DNA of 64,000 nt. Origin: Peribolospora baueri. Taxonomy: Eukaryota; Basidiomycota; Peribolosporomycetes; Peribolosporales; Peribolosporaceae. A program made the translations under genes and the position numbers. The notes beneath the pieces are model-generated. The model saw only the letters and a program-made list of their open reading frames with translations. It did no database searches and had not been told where the DNA came from. The stretch is taken from contig JAMDHS010000042.1 in assembly GCA_029717555.1 (NCBI GenBank), forward strand, positions 120,341-184,340, given 5' to 3'. Positions 37,338-48,800 of the stretch are shown piece after piece. How positions within the stretch are numbered: position 1 is the first letter of the stretch; each line of letters starts with the position of its first letter.

Positions 37338-38869
37338 ATGTCCTGTGCAAACTGCTTCAAGGCGCCAGCGCATATCCCGGCGATGGTGTCGCAGATGAGG
37401 TTGTTGAGCGGTCAGAGGCTTTGGCAACGGACGCCGGCGCTCTGCGCGAGGCAGGCGGGCTCATGGGGGCGGAGAGCAAGTGTCTGGTCGGACTCGTCAA
37501 GCAGTGTCAATGTCAAGGGTGCGAGGTGGCTCTGGTCGAGCGCGACGCTTCGAAGAGGGTCGGAGTTTGGGAAATCGTCTGAACGGTCTCATCGGAAAGT
37601 GAGCTCTTGACTTTTCTTGGGCTGCTCACTTTGATCTTCGGGGAACAGGAGGGTTGCTTCGCTCCCCTTACCTTCCCTCCCGTCCTTTGTCTTAGGCCTT
37701 AGAAAAGACGAATACGAGCGAACACAAGCAAAGGCCCGAAAATGCTTTGGACTCCTCTCCCGCCCCGAAGCTCACCACGAAGCTACGAGAGAAATTGCAA
37801 GTGACGAGACACGAGAACATCTACACCATCCCCAACCTCCTCACCGCCTCCCGCCTGGTCGCTTGTCCCTTTTTGGGATATTACATTTTGCAAGGCAATT
37901 GGAAGGTTGCCACTGCCATTCTGGCTTACGCGGGTGCTAGCGACTTGGTGAGCGAGTGTCTCGCATACGGCTATCCACCCACGACGAGCCCCTGGCCGAA
38001 CGTCTCTCTGTCCGGGCACTTTTTCTTTGCCTATAGGCGGACGGTTTTTTGGCACGAAGATACAACATGGGTACGGTCCTGGGCTCCATCCTAGACCCTG
38101 CCGCGGACAAGGCGCTGATGACCGTCATGGTCGTGACGCTGGCCATGAAGGACATGCTTCCACGTGAGCCTTAGCAGCGCTGATGGTTCCATTTCGCGCA
38201 CGATTCAGTCCGGAAAGCTGATCCAGCCGAGGACGTCTCCTGGCTCATGGGCGCGCTCAGTGCCCCTTGCAGCTCTTATTCTGGGGCGTGACTTGGCCCT
38301 TGTGCTCATGGCCTTTTACTACCGATACATCTCGCTTCCTCCTCCGGTGAGCTGCCTTTCTCTCTCTATCTTCTTGCACCTCTCCGATCGTCGGCCGTGC
38401 TGACTTGTCTGCATGCTCCACGAATCAGAAAACATTTGCGCGCTATTGGAACTTTTCGATTCCCTCAGCTGAGGTTCACCCCACGCAGATCAGTAAAGTG
38501 AGTTTGGTCAGACTTGTTTGCGATTTGCCTTCTAGATCAGACGTCCGTTCATCCCTGCGCGTATCCGCTCCTCTCCGTCGGAAATTGGACAGTACAACAC
38601 TTTTTTCCAGCTGCTCCTCGTCGGAACGACGACCGTCAGCCCGCTTGTCCCGATGGATATCTCGCCCGTCCTCACGGGGCTTCAGTACGTGCCTCGTACT
38701 CTCTCTCTCTCTGTGTGTGTGTCATGATTCGGGCCAAAGGGCCGTTCTAACAGATCGATTCGACTATTTTTTTTTCCCATTCTCGCTCAGGTACACCGTC
38801 GCGGTGACCACGGTCTGGTCCGGGCTGAGTTACTTCATCTCGAACAAGTCGGTCAAAATCCTCAAGTGA
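37338..38869 (+). CDS. CRD1: Cardiolipin synthase, mitochondrial
   Basis: Inner-membrane enzyme joining CDP-diacylglycerol and phosphatidylglycerol to cardiolipin. Seven exons (37338-37598, 37696-37947, 38037-38163, 38261-38346, 38429-38497, 38593-38684, 38791-38869) give 321 residues. The first exon is Arg/Ser-rich with few acids, as in a mitochondrial presequence. Then ENIYTIPNLLTASRLVACP begins the CDP-alcohol phosphotransferase domain. The catalytic motif D-x2-DG-x2-AR-x8-G-x3-D-x3-D is complete across an intron (DLADGFLARRYNM then GSILDPAADKAL). Hydrophobic spans follow (LALVLMAFYYRYI, VAVTTVWSGLSYFIS). The yeast-like block KTFARYWNFSIPSAEVHP follows the third span and supports Crd1 rather than Pgs1. 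Confidence 0.95.
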
Positions 38870-39352
38870 AGGCCGCCGACGAAGAACGCTCGCCCTCGCC
38901 CCCCGCTTTCCCGCTTTTCCCCACCTTTGTATTAGTATATTACTAGCGGGCCACCGGACGAAAGCGAGGGGGAAAAAAAAACAAAACAAAACAAAACAAC
39001 CTTTGTACGGCTTTTTGCAGTGAAAGGCGAGCCGATAAACGCAAGGAGGCCGATCGATCGATCGGCCGGAGTAGGAGTTTTATGCGCGCGGACGGTAGAG
39101 TAGAGCGGGGCTCCATACGCACGCACGTATCCTATGGCTGGCGCCGAGAGATGGGCGGGCGGCACGGACAGAGTGAGTTACCATGACATGACGAATCCGC
39201 AAACGACGAGGGGGGTATGTGGGCGCTATCTATCTATTCGGGTCGGGGTAGGATCGAAATCTATGCTCTATGTGGGCGTGGCGTTAGGAACAGAGGGGAA
39301 GAGACGGAAGAAATTGGGTGTACGGGAGAGAGAAAGAGTCCTAAGAGAGGGG
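38870..39352. other. Convergent 3' regions of CRD1 and the multicopper oxidase gene
   Basis: About 480 bp with no gene. It contains AAAACAAAACAAAACAAAACAAC at 38979-39000, a short AAAAC tandem repeat, and CGATCGATCGATCGG at 39050-39065, a small palindromic GATC repeat. Confidence 0.45.
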
Positions 39353-41626
39353 CTAAAAAACGACGTCCTTGCTGGCGTCATACGTGCACATGTCGCGCAT
39401 CGCGCCGGGCACGGCGAAACGGGAGATGACGTCGGGGAGCGAGGCGAGCTGGAGGAGGAGACCGGCGGCCATGTGCCATGCGATGTGGCAGTGGAAGGCC
39501 CAGACGCCCGGGTTGTCGGAGGTGTAGCGAATGACGGCGTAGGAGTACTCTGGGATTGTCTGGGTAAAGGAGAGAGGCGTGCTCAGCTCACACTCGCTGG
39601 TTGGATGGACGCGGAGGACGGGGGAACGTGCGGGGACTCACGATCGTATCCCTGCGCATCGGGTTCGTCCCCTTCAACGGCGTCACGCCCGGCTGATACA
39701 TACCGGGCCCCTGAGCGAGGACCTTGAAAGTATGTCCATGAAGATGGAAAGGATGAGAGCAGTCGTCAAGGTTGTTCACCACCAGGTCTACGTCTTGGAT
39801 CTTGTCGCTGGTCAGGATGAGCTGGCTTGAGTTGAAGACGGACGGGCCCTGTTGGAGGGTCGTCGTGGTCGCTCCCGCTGCTCCTCCACCGCCGCCGAAG
39901 CTGCGATCCATGATTTGGAAGAGCGAATTGGTGTTCATCAGGGGTGCCCAGCTGGTCTGATTGAAATAGGCGGCAAAGGTGCTCAAAGGGGAGAGCTGGA
40001 AGGAAAAGTCGACGATGAAGCTCAGTGGCGCGGGCGAGGAGGGCGTGTCGATCGCTGCGTGGGGCACCAAGGCCGACGTGTTGAGGCTCGATGGTGAGCC
40101 GGGGAGAGAGGGTGGGGAGGCGACGTCTGCTTGCGGTGGCAGATCGGTCGTGTTTTGATAACTGGAGTAGTAGGGAGGGAGATGAGAACAAAAAAAAAGA
40201 AAAATCCGCGGGTGGGCTCGAGGAGGACACGACTCACTTGACGGTACCGAGCACGGTCGGATGGAGCCTATAATTGGTGTACTTGAAGCACGTCGTATCG
40301 ATCTCTGCCCTCATCCAATGGGAGCCCTTGTCGCTCGACCCACCGCCCCTCGAGCCAGGGCCAATGACGACAGAGTACCTCTGTCCGACGCTCACGGTCA
40401 CCTGGCTCACGTTCTGCGGGACGAGCTCGGTGCCGTCGGCCTCGATGGCGAGGAGGCTGTGGTCGTCGATGCTAAAGTGTACGTCTGCGAACGAGCCGGC
40501 GTTGACGAGGCGCACGCGGTAGCGCAGGGACGGGTCGAGGGTGAAGTTGAAGTACGAGCCGAGGGTGGGCGTGGAGGTGTCTGGAGCGGAGGAGGAGCGG
40601 CCGATGCCGTTGATCAAGCCGCTGTCTGGGACGGGCTCAAAGCCGGCGACACCATCGCCGCCGAGGTCATCGCCGGTGGCGGAGAGGTATTTGGCGATCA
40701 GGTAGTCGGACGAGTTGTCGTAGTGATCTGTGCGGGGTGAGAAGGCGTGACGGTGAGAACGGGGTGAGAAGGCATGACCGTCGGTGGACGACGTCACGTC
40801 ACCCACCGTTCATGACGACGAGCAGCTCTCTGTCATACATGTCCAAGAAGCTCTCTTGAAAGCTATGGATCACCAGGCCTCCGTACAAGCCGTCCGTGTA
40901 CTGCCCCTGGGCGTGCGCATGCCACCTGAAGACAGGGCACGAAGGCGAATCCGATCGGTCAGACGGCACGGCACGGCCCGCTCGGGCGTGATGAACGACG
41001 CACCAATAAGTACCCGACTGTTTAGGATCGACAACCCAATCGTAAGTAAACTTTTGACCGGGGGGAATGAGACACTGAGTGATGCCATTTGTGCCGTCCA
41101 TCCAGTTTGTTCCGTTTTGGTATTGACCGTGCCAGTGTATCGCTGTGCCATTGTCCAGCTGGTTGTAGACATCGACAACGACCCGATCGCCGCTCTCCAC
41201 CTCGATGATCGGTCCCGGAACCTGGCCGTTGACGGCGAGAACTCGCTTGGGGGTGCCGTCGGGGGCGGCCCAAAAGTTGGTGATGGTCCAGTTGAAGTAC
41301 CTCGTGACGCCCGTCTGTCCCTGTCCTCCTGGCTGAGCGACGGCGGAGGGACGGTAAGGAGGGAGGTAGAACTGGGAGACGTTAGTGAGCTGAGAGGCTG
41401 GTATGGGATTGTCGGGTGAGGAGCCGGGAAGGCCGGACGAGGAGGCATGGCGGTGCTTGAGACCGAGGCCGAGTCCGAGACCCAATGCGAGGGCGAGGAC
41501 GACGATAACGACGAAAGCGACGGCCGCGGCGACGAGGAGGCCGAGGCGGGGGCGGCGCTGTGAGACGGGCTTCTCGCCGGCGCCGGCGGGGTCGTCCTTC
41601 TCGACGGTGGAAGAAGCGCCGGACAT
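39353..41626 (-). CDS. Membrane-anchored multicopper oxidase (laccase/ferroxidase type)
   Basis: Extracytoplasmic copper oxidase coupling one-electron oxidation of a substrate (phenols, metal ions or Fe2+) to reduction of O2 to water. Five exons (41626-41004, 40925-40807, 40727-40238, 40161-39642, 39559-39353) give 652 residues. Residues about 28-56 form one hydrophobic span (LVAAAVAFVVIVVLALALGL) after a basic start, so a type II anchor with an outside catalytic domain is likely. All four copper blocks are present: IHWHG, WHAHAQGQ, HPFHLHGH and HCHIAWHMAAG. The residue after the last Gly is Leu, a non-coordinating axial position at the type 1 copper. Many N-x-S/T sites fit secretion. Whether it is a laccase or a Fet3-like ferroxidase cannot be decided; no permease gene lies beside it. 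Confidence 0.92.
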
Positions 41627-41897
41627 GGCAGCGAGAGGGTGCGATTTCTGTTGGTGCCCTCGCTTAAATATGAGGTCCGTGCTTCTTTGTCAGTCTGTCT
41701 ATCTCCCCTTCGTAGCTAAGCGGTTGGAGCGGGCGGTCAGCTGGGAGAGGTAGCTTAGACGGCTGGAGCTCGTATGGGGGCGAGGTGGAGAGCTGGTGAG
41801 GAGAGAAGAAGCGAGGGAGGCTGCGTCGACGATGGGACGAGCGCGACGGGGGATGTCGATACGAAGGAGCGGCGAAGCGTCATTTTTGCCCGTCCTA

Positions 41898-41930
41898 TCG
41901 TCTCGTCTCGTCTCGTCTCGTCTCGTCTCT
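41898..41930. repeat. CGTCT pentanucleotide microsatellite
   Basis: About six to seven tandem copies of CGTCT lie upstream of the multicopper oxidase gene. Confidence 0.85.
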
Positions 41931-42603
41931 GCCGGTGCTGCTCACTTCGAGAGGCGGTAGGACGCCGGTGGCGTTAGCGTTGGCGTGGCCGTTCCAACGG
42001 GCTTGCACGCTTGACCGCTCGCTCGGCCGGGCGCTCACGCTCGAACGGCAAGTTCGGTCGTCCAAGTCGGCGCTCGGCAATGAGTGCGACATGGCCAAGC
42101 CGAGGCGAGTCGAGGCGAGAGAGAGCCAAGCCCGTCGAGCCCCTTCGAGCGAGTCGAGCCGTCGTCGAACCAACTACAACTGGAACTGATCGACGGCGGC
42201 GGCGAGGAACGTGGCCAGTGGGCTGCTGACTAAGCCATTACCTCCGGCATCTGTCCACGTGCGTTGTCCGCGCGCCAATGAGACGCGGCGGGTGGCCGGG
42301 CTTGGCTCGCCTCGTCGGTGGTCCGCCCGCCTCCACTCCCACTCACTCACCGCCAGCCGGGAGCCGGCGACGATCAACGGGCGACGAGACGACTGCACGG
42401 CGCCGTCGTCTGTCCGTTTCGGGTCTCGGGTCCACTCACATCGTCAAATTGTCCTCTCCCGCGTTCCTGCATCTGCCCTCGCCCTCGGCGGAGATAGCTT
42501 TCGCTGCTCGCCTCCGTGGGCGGATGGTCTTGACTGGGGTGTGCGTCACCGGTCGGTCGCCCGTCCAACGCGTACCTCCGGCGTCCAGAAGGGGTACTGG
42601 GAT

Positions 42604-42710
42604 GAGTGAAGGAGAGAAGGAGCGAAGGAAAGAAGGAAAGAAGGAAGGGAGGAGCGAGCGAAGGAAGGAAGGAAGAAGGCAAGGAAGGAAGGAGGCAAGG
42701 TGGAGGAGGT
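42604..42710. repeat. Polypurine tract of GAAGGAAG-type units
   Basis: Over 100 bases are nearly all A and G on the plus strand, built from AAGGA/GAAGG units with a few C interruptions. Confidence 0.85.
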
Positions 42711-42959
42711 CTTGCACGCACGCACGTCCTTTCTTACACGACTGCAACCACCTCGTTCCTCGCTATAGCTTCCCTTCCGCAAGCGCCGGTCGCAGGAACA
42801 GACACACAGACACATAAGACGGACAGCACCGCATACACGCCGGTAACCACGCAACTATAAGAACCACATCCCGGATCAGTCTCCTCTCGTCCACCCACCT
42901 TCCCTCCCCCCTCCTCCCTCTACCTTCCTCTCACCCTCGTCCTCGTCGATCATCCCAAG

Positions 42960-45015
42960 ATGCTCCTCCACGCCTCTTTCGCTCTCCTCCTCGCCTCCCT
43001 CCTCAACACCGCCGGCGCAGTACCCGCCCCCGCTAACGTCGACGCCGCCCCCGCCCCTCGCTCCTCCCCCCTTTACTCCAACCAGAAGCGCGCTGTCACC
43101 GCCCCCTTCAAGGCTCCTTCCAACTCCCCGCTTGAGCCGAGCCCCAACTACGTCGGCCAGTCTAACTCGACGCTCAAGAACAGCCCCGTCGTGCCCGGAA
43201 AGGCTTTTGACCGCTTCCACCAGATCTGGCTCGAGAACAGTGAGTGCACCGCGTGCGACCTGCGCCCGTCCGAGTCCGACGCTCACACCACATCTCCCCC
43301 TCTGTCTCGAACAGCCGACTACGCCTCCGCCGCCTCCGAGCCCTCCTTCCAGCGCCTCGCCGCTCAGGGTATCCTCCTCGAGCAGTTCTACGGTGTCACC
43401 CACCCTTCCGAGCCTAACTACCTTGTAAGCTTCCGCCTCCGTTTGCTTCGACTCTTTTTTGCGGTCATTTTCAGCCGCTTTCCAAGCTCACACTGCTCAC
43501 CCTCCTCCATCTTTGCCCTACGCTCCTCTCCTCAGGCCGTCGTCGCCGGTGACTTCTGGGGGTAAGTCCTCAATTTCCTATCCTAGACGTGTGGGCGAAA
43601 AAAAGCAAGGATTTGTGACCGCTGACAGCTCGTTCGCCTGCCCTCGCCTCCTTGCAGTGATGCCGATGACAACTTCTACGCCGTCCCGAGCAACGTCTCT
43701 ACTATCGTAGACCTGCTCGACCAGAAGTGAGTCGCATCGACCCAGATTTGTTCCTGTCGGCCTTGCCCGCCAGACCGACGTCCCCACTCACCACGCATCC
43801 TCGCACTTGCTTCTGCCCCGATCCAGGAACATTAGCTGGGCGTCTTACCAGGAGAACATGCCGTACGATGGCTTCGCCGGCTTCAACTTCGTGAGCGCCT
43901 TGCCCACGTCGCTTTCATGGCTCTCGTCGTCTATCTAACCCTGGCCTCCTCCACCCTCCATGCAGTCCCAGCCCAACTACGTGTCCAACACGAACAAGCC
44001 CTACACCTACTACGTTCGCAAGCACAACCCCCTCGTCCTCTACGACTCGGTCGCCAACGTCCCCGCTCGCGCTGAGCGTATCAGGAACTTTAACGACTTT
44101 GCCGCCGACGTCGGTAACAACACCATCCCCCAGTGGACCTTTATCACGCCCAACCTGTGCGTCCGCCGTTTTGCTCCTTGGACGCCGTCGTGACAAGCTT
44201 GACGCCGTCGTGACATGCTAACCACCGGCGCTTCCTCCTCACAGTGTGAACGACGCCCACGACACGACGATCACCTACACCAGCGCTTGGCTCGACTACT
44301 TTATGCCCAGCTTGCTCAACAACACCGCTTTCAACGACAACCGCACGCTCATCCTCCTCACTTTTGACGAGACGGAGACGTACGAGACGAACAACCGCGT
44401 TTACACCCTCCTCCTCGGTGGTGCCATCCCTCAGCACCTCCGCGGCACGACCGACTCTACCTTTTACACGTCAGTCCCGCTACTCCTGACTGCCGATCTC
44501 TCGCTAGACTGACCCTCGGCATCCCTTTCTTCCTTTGCAGCCACTACTCCGCGCTTTCGAGCGTCCAGAACAACTGGGGTCTCGGCAGCTTGGGCCGCCA
44601 GGACACGAACAAGACAGTGAGCAACGTCTTCTCGCTCGTCGCCAACGCCACCGGCTACCACAACCTCGACCTCACCGAGGCCGAGTACCCGCTGCTCAAC
44701 ATCACCGAAACGATCCCGGGCCCGCTCAACGCGAACATGTACGTTCCTTACCTCGCCCCTAACACGAGCGCCGTCGGCGCTGGCGGTGGACCCGTGTTCG
44801 TCGGCCAGGGCGTCGACCTGAGCTTGAACGCGGGCTCGGCGCCGGCTCCTGTCAACCTCACCGCGGAGGGCAAGCAGGTGCCCAGCGCGGTCAACCCCGC
44901 CACCGCCAGCGCGCCTGGCTCTTCCAATAACGCTGCCGTGGCTGCTTCCCCCGTTCGTTACGTTTCCGCAGGCGTCGCTGCCGCCGCGCTCGCTCTCGCC
45001 GCTACTCTTCTGTAA
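42960..45015 (+). CDS. Secreted, GPI-type acid phosphatase (phosphoesterase family)
   Basis: Phosphoesterase-family (PF04185-like) enzyme resembling fungal phosphate-repressible acid phosphatases; it would release phosphate outside the cell. About seven exons, starting 42960-43239, 43315-43424, 43536-43561. A signal peptide is clear (LLHASFALLLASLLNTAGAV). Family blocks: FDRFHQIWLEN, GILLEQFYGVTHPSEPNYLA, VVAGDFWG, ISWASYQENMPYDGF, YVRKHNPLVLYDSV, NNTIPQWTFITPNLVNDAHD, LTFDETETYETNNRVYTLLL, HYSALSSVQNNWGL. Many N-glycosylation sites are seen. The C-terminus has a Ser/Ala/Pro stretch and a final hydrophobic tail (VSAGVAAAALALAATLL), as for GPI attachment. A block of Thr, His and Asp residues that would bind metal is consistent but not verified. 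Confidence 0.9.
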
Positions 45016-45615
45016 AACATAACGTGGACGTCGATCGAGCGTAGCTTTTTCTCTCTATCGTTAGACAAATATGCCGAGACTGAGGCTGAGGGGATCTCCG
45101 TCTCCGTCTCGCTTTGGTGTTGTTGGAGGGAGGGAGGAAGGAAGGAAAGAGGGGCCACTTGTGCTTGCTTGGATCTAGTTAATCGTGTGAAACTATTCTT
45201 TGCGTCGTTGCTTTCCTCTCGCTGCCCCCGCTGATCGCGCGTTAGGGAATGGATCGTTTATTGGTGAACTTGACATGCATGCATGCGTGCGCGGCTTTCC
45301 TTCCCTTTTTTCTTCCTCCTTCGCCGACCGAACCTGTGAGCGCAGACGGCCGGACGGTGGACGACGACGACGACGACGGCGGGACGGATCAAGCATCTAT
45401 CTATCTGTCTATCTGTCTGTCTGTCCCATCTAAACGGAAGCTTGTTTGCTGACTAAGCGCGCTCACTGCCTCGCCGTCCGTCCGTCGCTCCTTTCTCCCT
45501 CTCCATCTTCCCCGACCCGCACTGCACAGCACAGACGGACGGACGGCACGGAAGGACGGATGGACGGACGGACGGTCGATCGTCCTTCTCTCTTCGCAGA
45601 CGACCAGATAAGACG
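45016..45615. other. Intergenic region with tetranucleotide repeats
   Basis: About 600 bp between the phosphatase stop and the MCX1 start. It contains TCTATCTATCTGTCTATCTGTCTGTCTGTC near 45393-45422. CCGTCCGTCCGTCG (about 45474) and GACGGACGGACGG (about 45533, repeated near 45560) form an inverted pair. No gene seen. Confidence 0.5.
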
Positions 45616-45798
45616 ATGCTACCCTCTTTTCGAGCTCGACCATCCACCACTTTCGCCCGCCTTGAGAGCCGGCTCACCCTAGGTCGCCGCTTCGTCTCGT
45701 CCGCCCCTTTCAACCTCTTCACCTCCCCCGCGCCGGCCCGCCGGGGCGGAACCAGCTTGCGAGCGGCGGCATCACCATCACCACCACCACCGTCATCG

Positions 45799-45829
<31 letters not shown>

Positions 45830-48800
45830 TATCGTCATCGTCGCCGTTGTTGGCGGCGGCATCGTCCTCCACGACTCCATTCACCATCCATAGCCGTGTC
45901 CGCGCTCTACACTCCTCCACGTTTCGAAGACTCGCCTCGGACGTCGAGTATGGTGGAGACGCCGCTCGCGGCTCGGCCTGGTTGCCGAGAGAGGCTGTCG
46001 TAGGCGGCGGCGGCGGAGGAGGAAATGACGGCGGTGGAGGCGGTGGGGGCGGCGGCGGGAAGGACTCGGGAAGCGACGCTCGGCTCGCAGGTGTCGGTGA
46101 GTGGAGTCTCGCCATTTTCTTTCTTTCTTTTTTTTTTTTTACATGCGCCAACCTTTTTTCATCGTTCACCTCTCCGGCCCCTTGACGCCATCCCCCTCCC
46201 GCTCCCGTCCAGACCCGTCCCCCTCCCCGATCCCCAACCCACGCCAGCTCGTCTCCTATCTCGATTCGTTCGTCGTAGGCCAGCATCGAGCGAAGAAGGT
46301 CTTGGCCGTCGCGGTGTATAACCATTATACACGGGTACGGTGAGTTTGGAGAGCTGACTCGGGCGATCATCTCCCCTTCGAGGCGGGCGTCTGATCGACT
46401 CTTTTATTTCCCCTACAGAGCGAACCTTCAACGTCAAGCCCTTCTTGAGGACCGTCGTTTAGCGCGCGCAGCCGCTCTCGAAGAGGCAGCGCTCGTTCAG
46501 GAGCGCCAAGACGAGGAGGCGCTCCTCTCCCAACTCGCCAAAGATGCCCGTCGCGATGATGGCCCACACGCAACGGCAACGGCTAAGGGTTCGAGCCCGT
46601 TCCAAGTCGACAGGCGCGAGGGGCAGGAGGACGAGCGATGGAGAGAGAAGGAGGGGACGAGGTGGGAGGAGGAGGGCGTAGACGACGGCGACCTCGAAGG
46701 CCTGCGCGGAACGAGCGCCAAGTTGGGCCGCTCCAAAGTCGACGGCACTCTCTCTCGCAAGCCGACCACGTCTCCGGAACCGGACCCGCATCTCCCTTCT
46801 TCGGGCACCGCCAGGAGGGGTACAGGAGGTCCACAGCCGACGTCCAAGTCTCGATCGGCTTCAGCGGCCAGGAACGAGGACAAGGGGAGGAGGCACAAGC
46901 AGCAAAAGGCGGCAGAGGCAGAGGAGAGGGATCTCATGACCGACTTTCCTGGCCAGAAGAAGATTGGCGTTCCCGTAGAAGAGCTTGGTAAGCATTCTTC
47001 TCATGTTCCTTTACCTCGGTTTGCGGAGCTTCCATGGTGGCATCGGGAGGCACGCTGATGCTTCGCCATTTCCGTCTCCTGTCAGTCGACCCTTCACCAC
47101 CTCCGTCTCGTCGAGACCCTTCCTGGGTTGACGTCCGTTTCTTCTCTCCACGCCCCTTTGCGCCCCAGCGACGCTCGCGGCTATCCTCCAATTTTGAGTC
47201 GGTGCCATCGGAGCGCCAGTCTCCCACCCAGCACCTAGCGCGAGAGCCACCACCGCCACAAGCCCAGACGGATACGGATCAGCTAGCGGACGAACCCCTC
47301 GCCGCAGACCCCCGCATCTCCCACGCTTTCCACCGTCCGTCTCCATCTCAAACCCACGGCAGCTCCTCCCCTCGCGGCCCATTCTACGTTAGTCCAGAAG
47401 CAACACTCGTTCCCGGAAGACGGGGGAATAACCCAGACAATCCGGGAGTCGGCTCCCCGCTCCGGTCGGGCCTTGAGTCTAGGCCACGGTTGCCATCTTC
47501 CAACTCGGCTCTGAGCGCTACGCCTGGCTCTTCGACTAGCGTTACCGCCAATGCCCCCGGCTCCGGGCACGCGGCTCCTCCCACTCCTTCTTCTGCTCTA
47601 CCCTCTTCGTCAGACCGGCAAGAACGTCCGGATTCTTCTCCGACAGTGGATACCGCAGCCCGCTTCGACATGGCTGGGGGCGAACGAGGTATGCCGGGAG
47701 GCGCTCGTCTGGAAGCCGAAGAGTGGTCGGATTGGGAGGATGGCGGGCCTCGGTTCGAGAAGAGTAACGTCATCGTAGTCGGTCCCACCGGAAGCGGAAA
47801 GAGTGAGTCGAGTCCGAATTCGTGTCTTAAGTCGCTCTTTTCCTTCTTGACCTTTAAAAGCTTCATGTGTGCCTTTTGAGACGGACGCATCTCGTTCTGT
47901 TGCGATGGCGAATGGTTCGCTGAGTCCCTCATGTTTCTCTTTCTGTTCTCCTTGTCTTTCTTCTCCTTCACCCCTCAACAATCGCGTTCCCGCCCGTCGT
48001 CTCCCGACCCAAATCGCGAACAAAGCGTTACTGGCTCGGACCCTCGCCAAGGTGCTCCAAGTTCCGTTTGCGCATGTTGACGCCACGCCGTTCACCCAAG
48101 CTGGATGTGAGCCTTTCACGAATTCCGCGTCCCTCCCCCTCCCCATTCCGTCTTAGGGTCGCACGACAGTCGGCTGACGGCCATTTTTTGTGTTCGTTTA
48201 CCTCCATTCGACTTGTACGCGTCTTTGCTCGACACTCTCTGTAGATGTTGGAGAGGATGTGGAAAGCTGCATCCAGCGTCTCCTTCAAGCGGCCGATTGG
48301 GACGTCCAACGTGCTGAGATCGGCATCGTGTGTATCGACGAGGTAAGCGCTTCGTTCAGCCGTCGTTGTGTCTTTTTTTTCTCGCTCACCCAGTCTGGCT
48401 TGGATAGGAGCTCATATGTGCTCGTACGCTGACTTCTTTGATTGCCGTGACCTGGCAGATTGACAAGATCGCCCGCAGGCCGGGAGAGTCTTACACCAAG
48501 GACGTCTCAGGCGAAGGCGTACAACAAGCCTTGCTGCGCATGCTCGAAGGCTCTGTCGTCCAAGTCTCCGACAAGGGTGTCTCTTCCTCCTCCTCGTCCT
48601 CCTCCCCTTCTTCAACCTCTGTTGGCTCCGGGCTCGGTACGAGCGGCTTGGATACCTCCGGTGCTGGCTCGGGGTTGTTAAGCAAGCTGGGAGGGAGGTC
48701 GAAGGGTGGTGCGGGTGCGTTGGGCCGGAAGGGCGGACCTGGTATGGGTGGGTCTCTGCAGGGCGAGGGAGGGCCCGGGAACGGTGAGTCATGATCCTTC

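Larger units (their letters stand above)
41627..42959. other. 1.3 kb divergent intergenic region with simple repeats
   Basis: It lies between the divergent starts of the multicopper oxidase and the acid phosphatase. No gene was recognised. It holds a CGTCT pentamer repeat at about 41898-41930 and an almost pure purine stretch at 42604-42710. The last 80 bp before 42960 are almost pure pyrimidine, a fungal leader feature. Confidence 0.5.

Noticed and set aside
39050-39066. CGATCGATCGATCGG palindrome as a regulatory site
   Set aside because: It lies in a convergent 3' region and is a simple GATC repeat; no function can be supported.
45453-46370. Minus-strand open frame of about 305 codons opposite MCX1 exon 1
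   Set aside because: Its poly-Asp and poly-Pro runs are mirror images of the poly-Ser and poly-Gly coding repeats of MCX1 on the plus strand.
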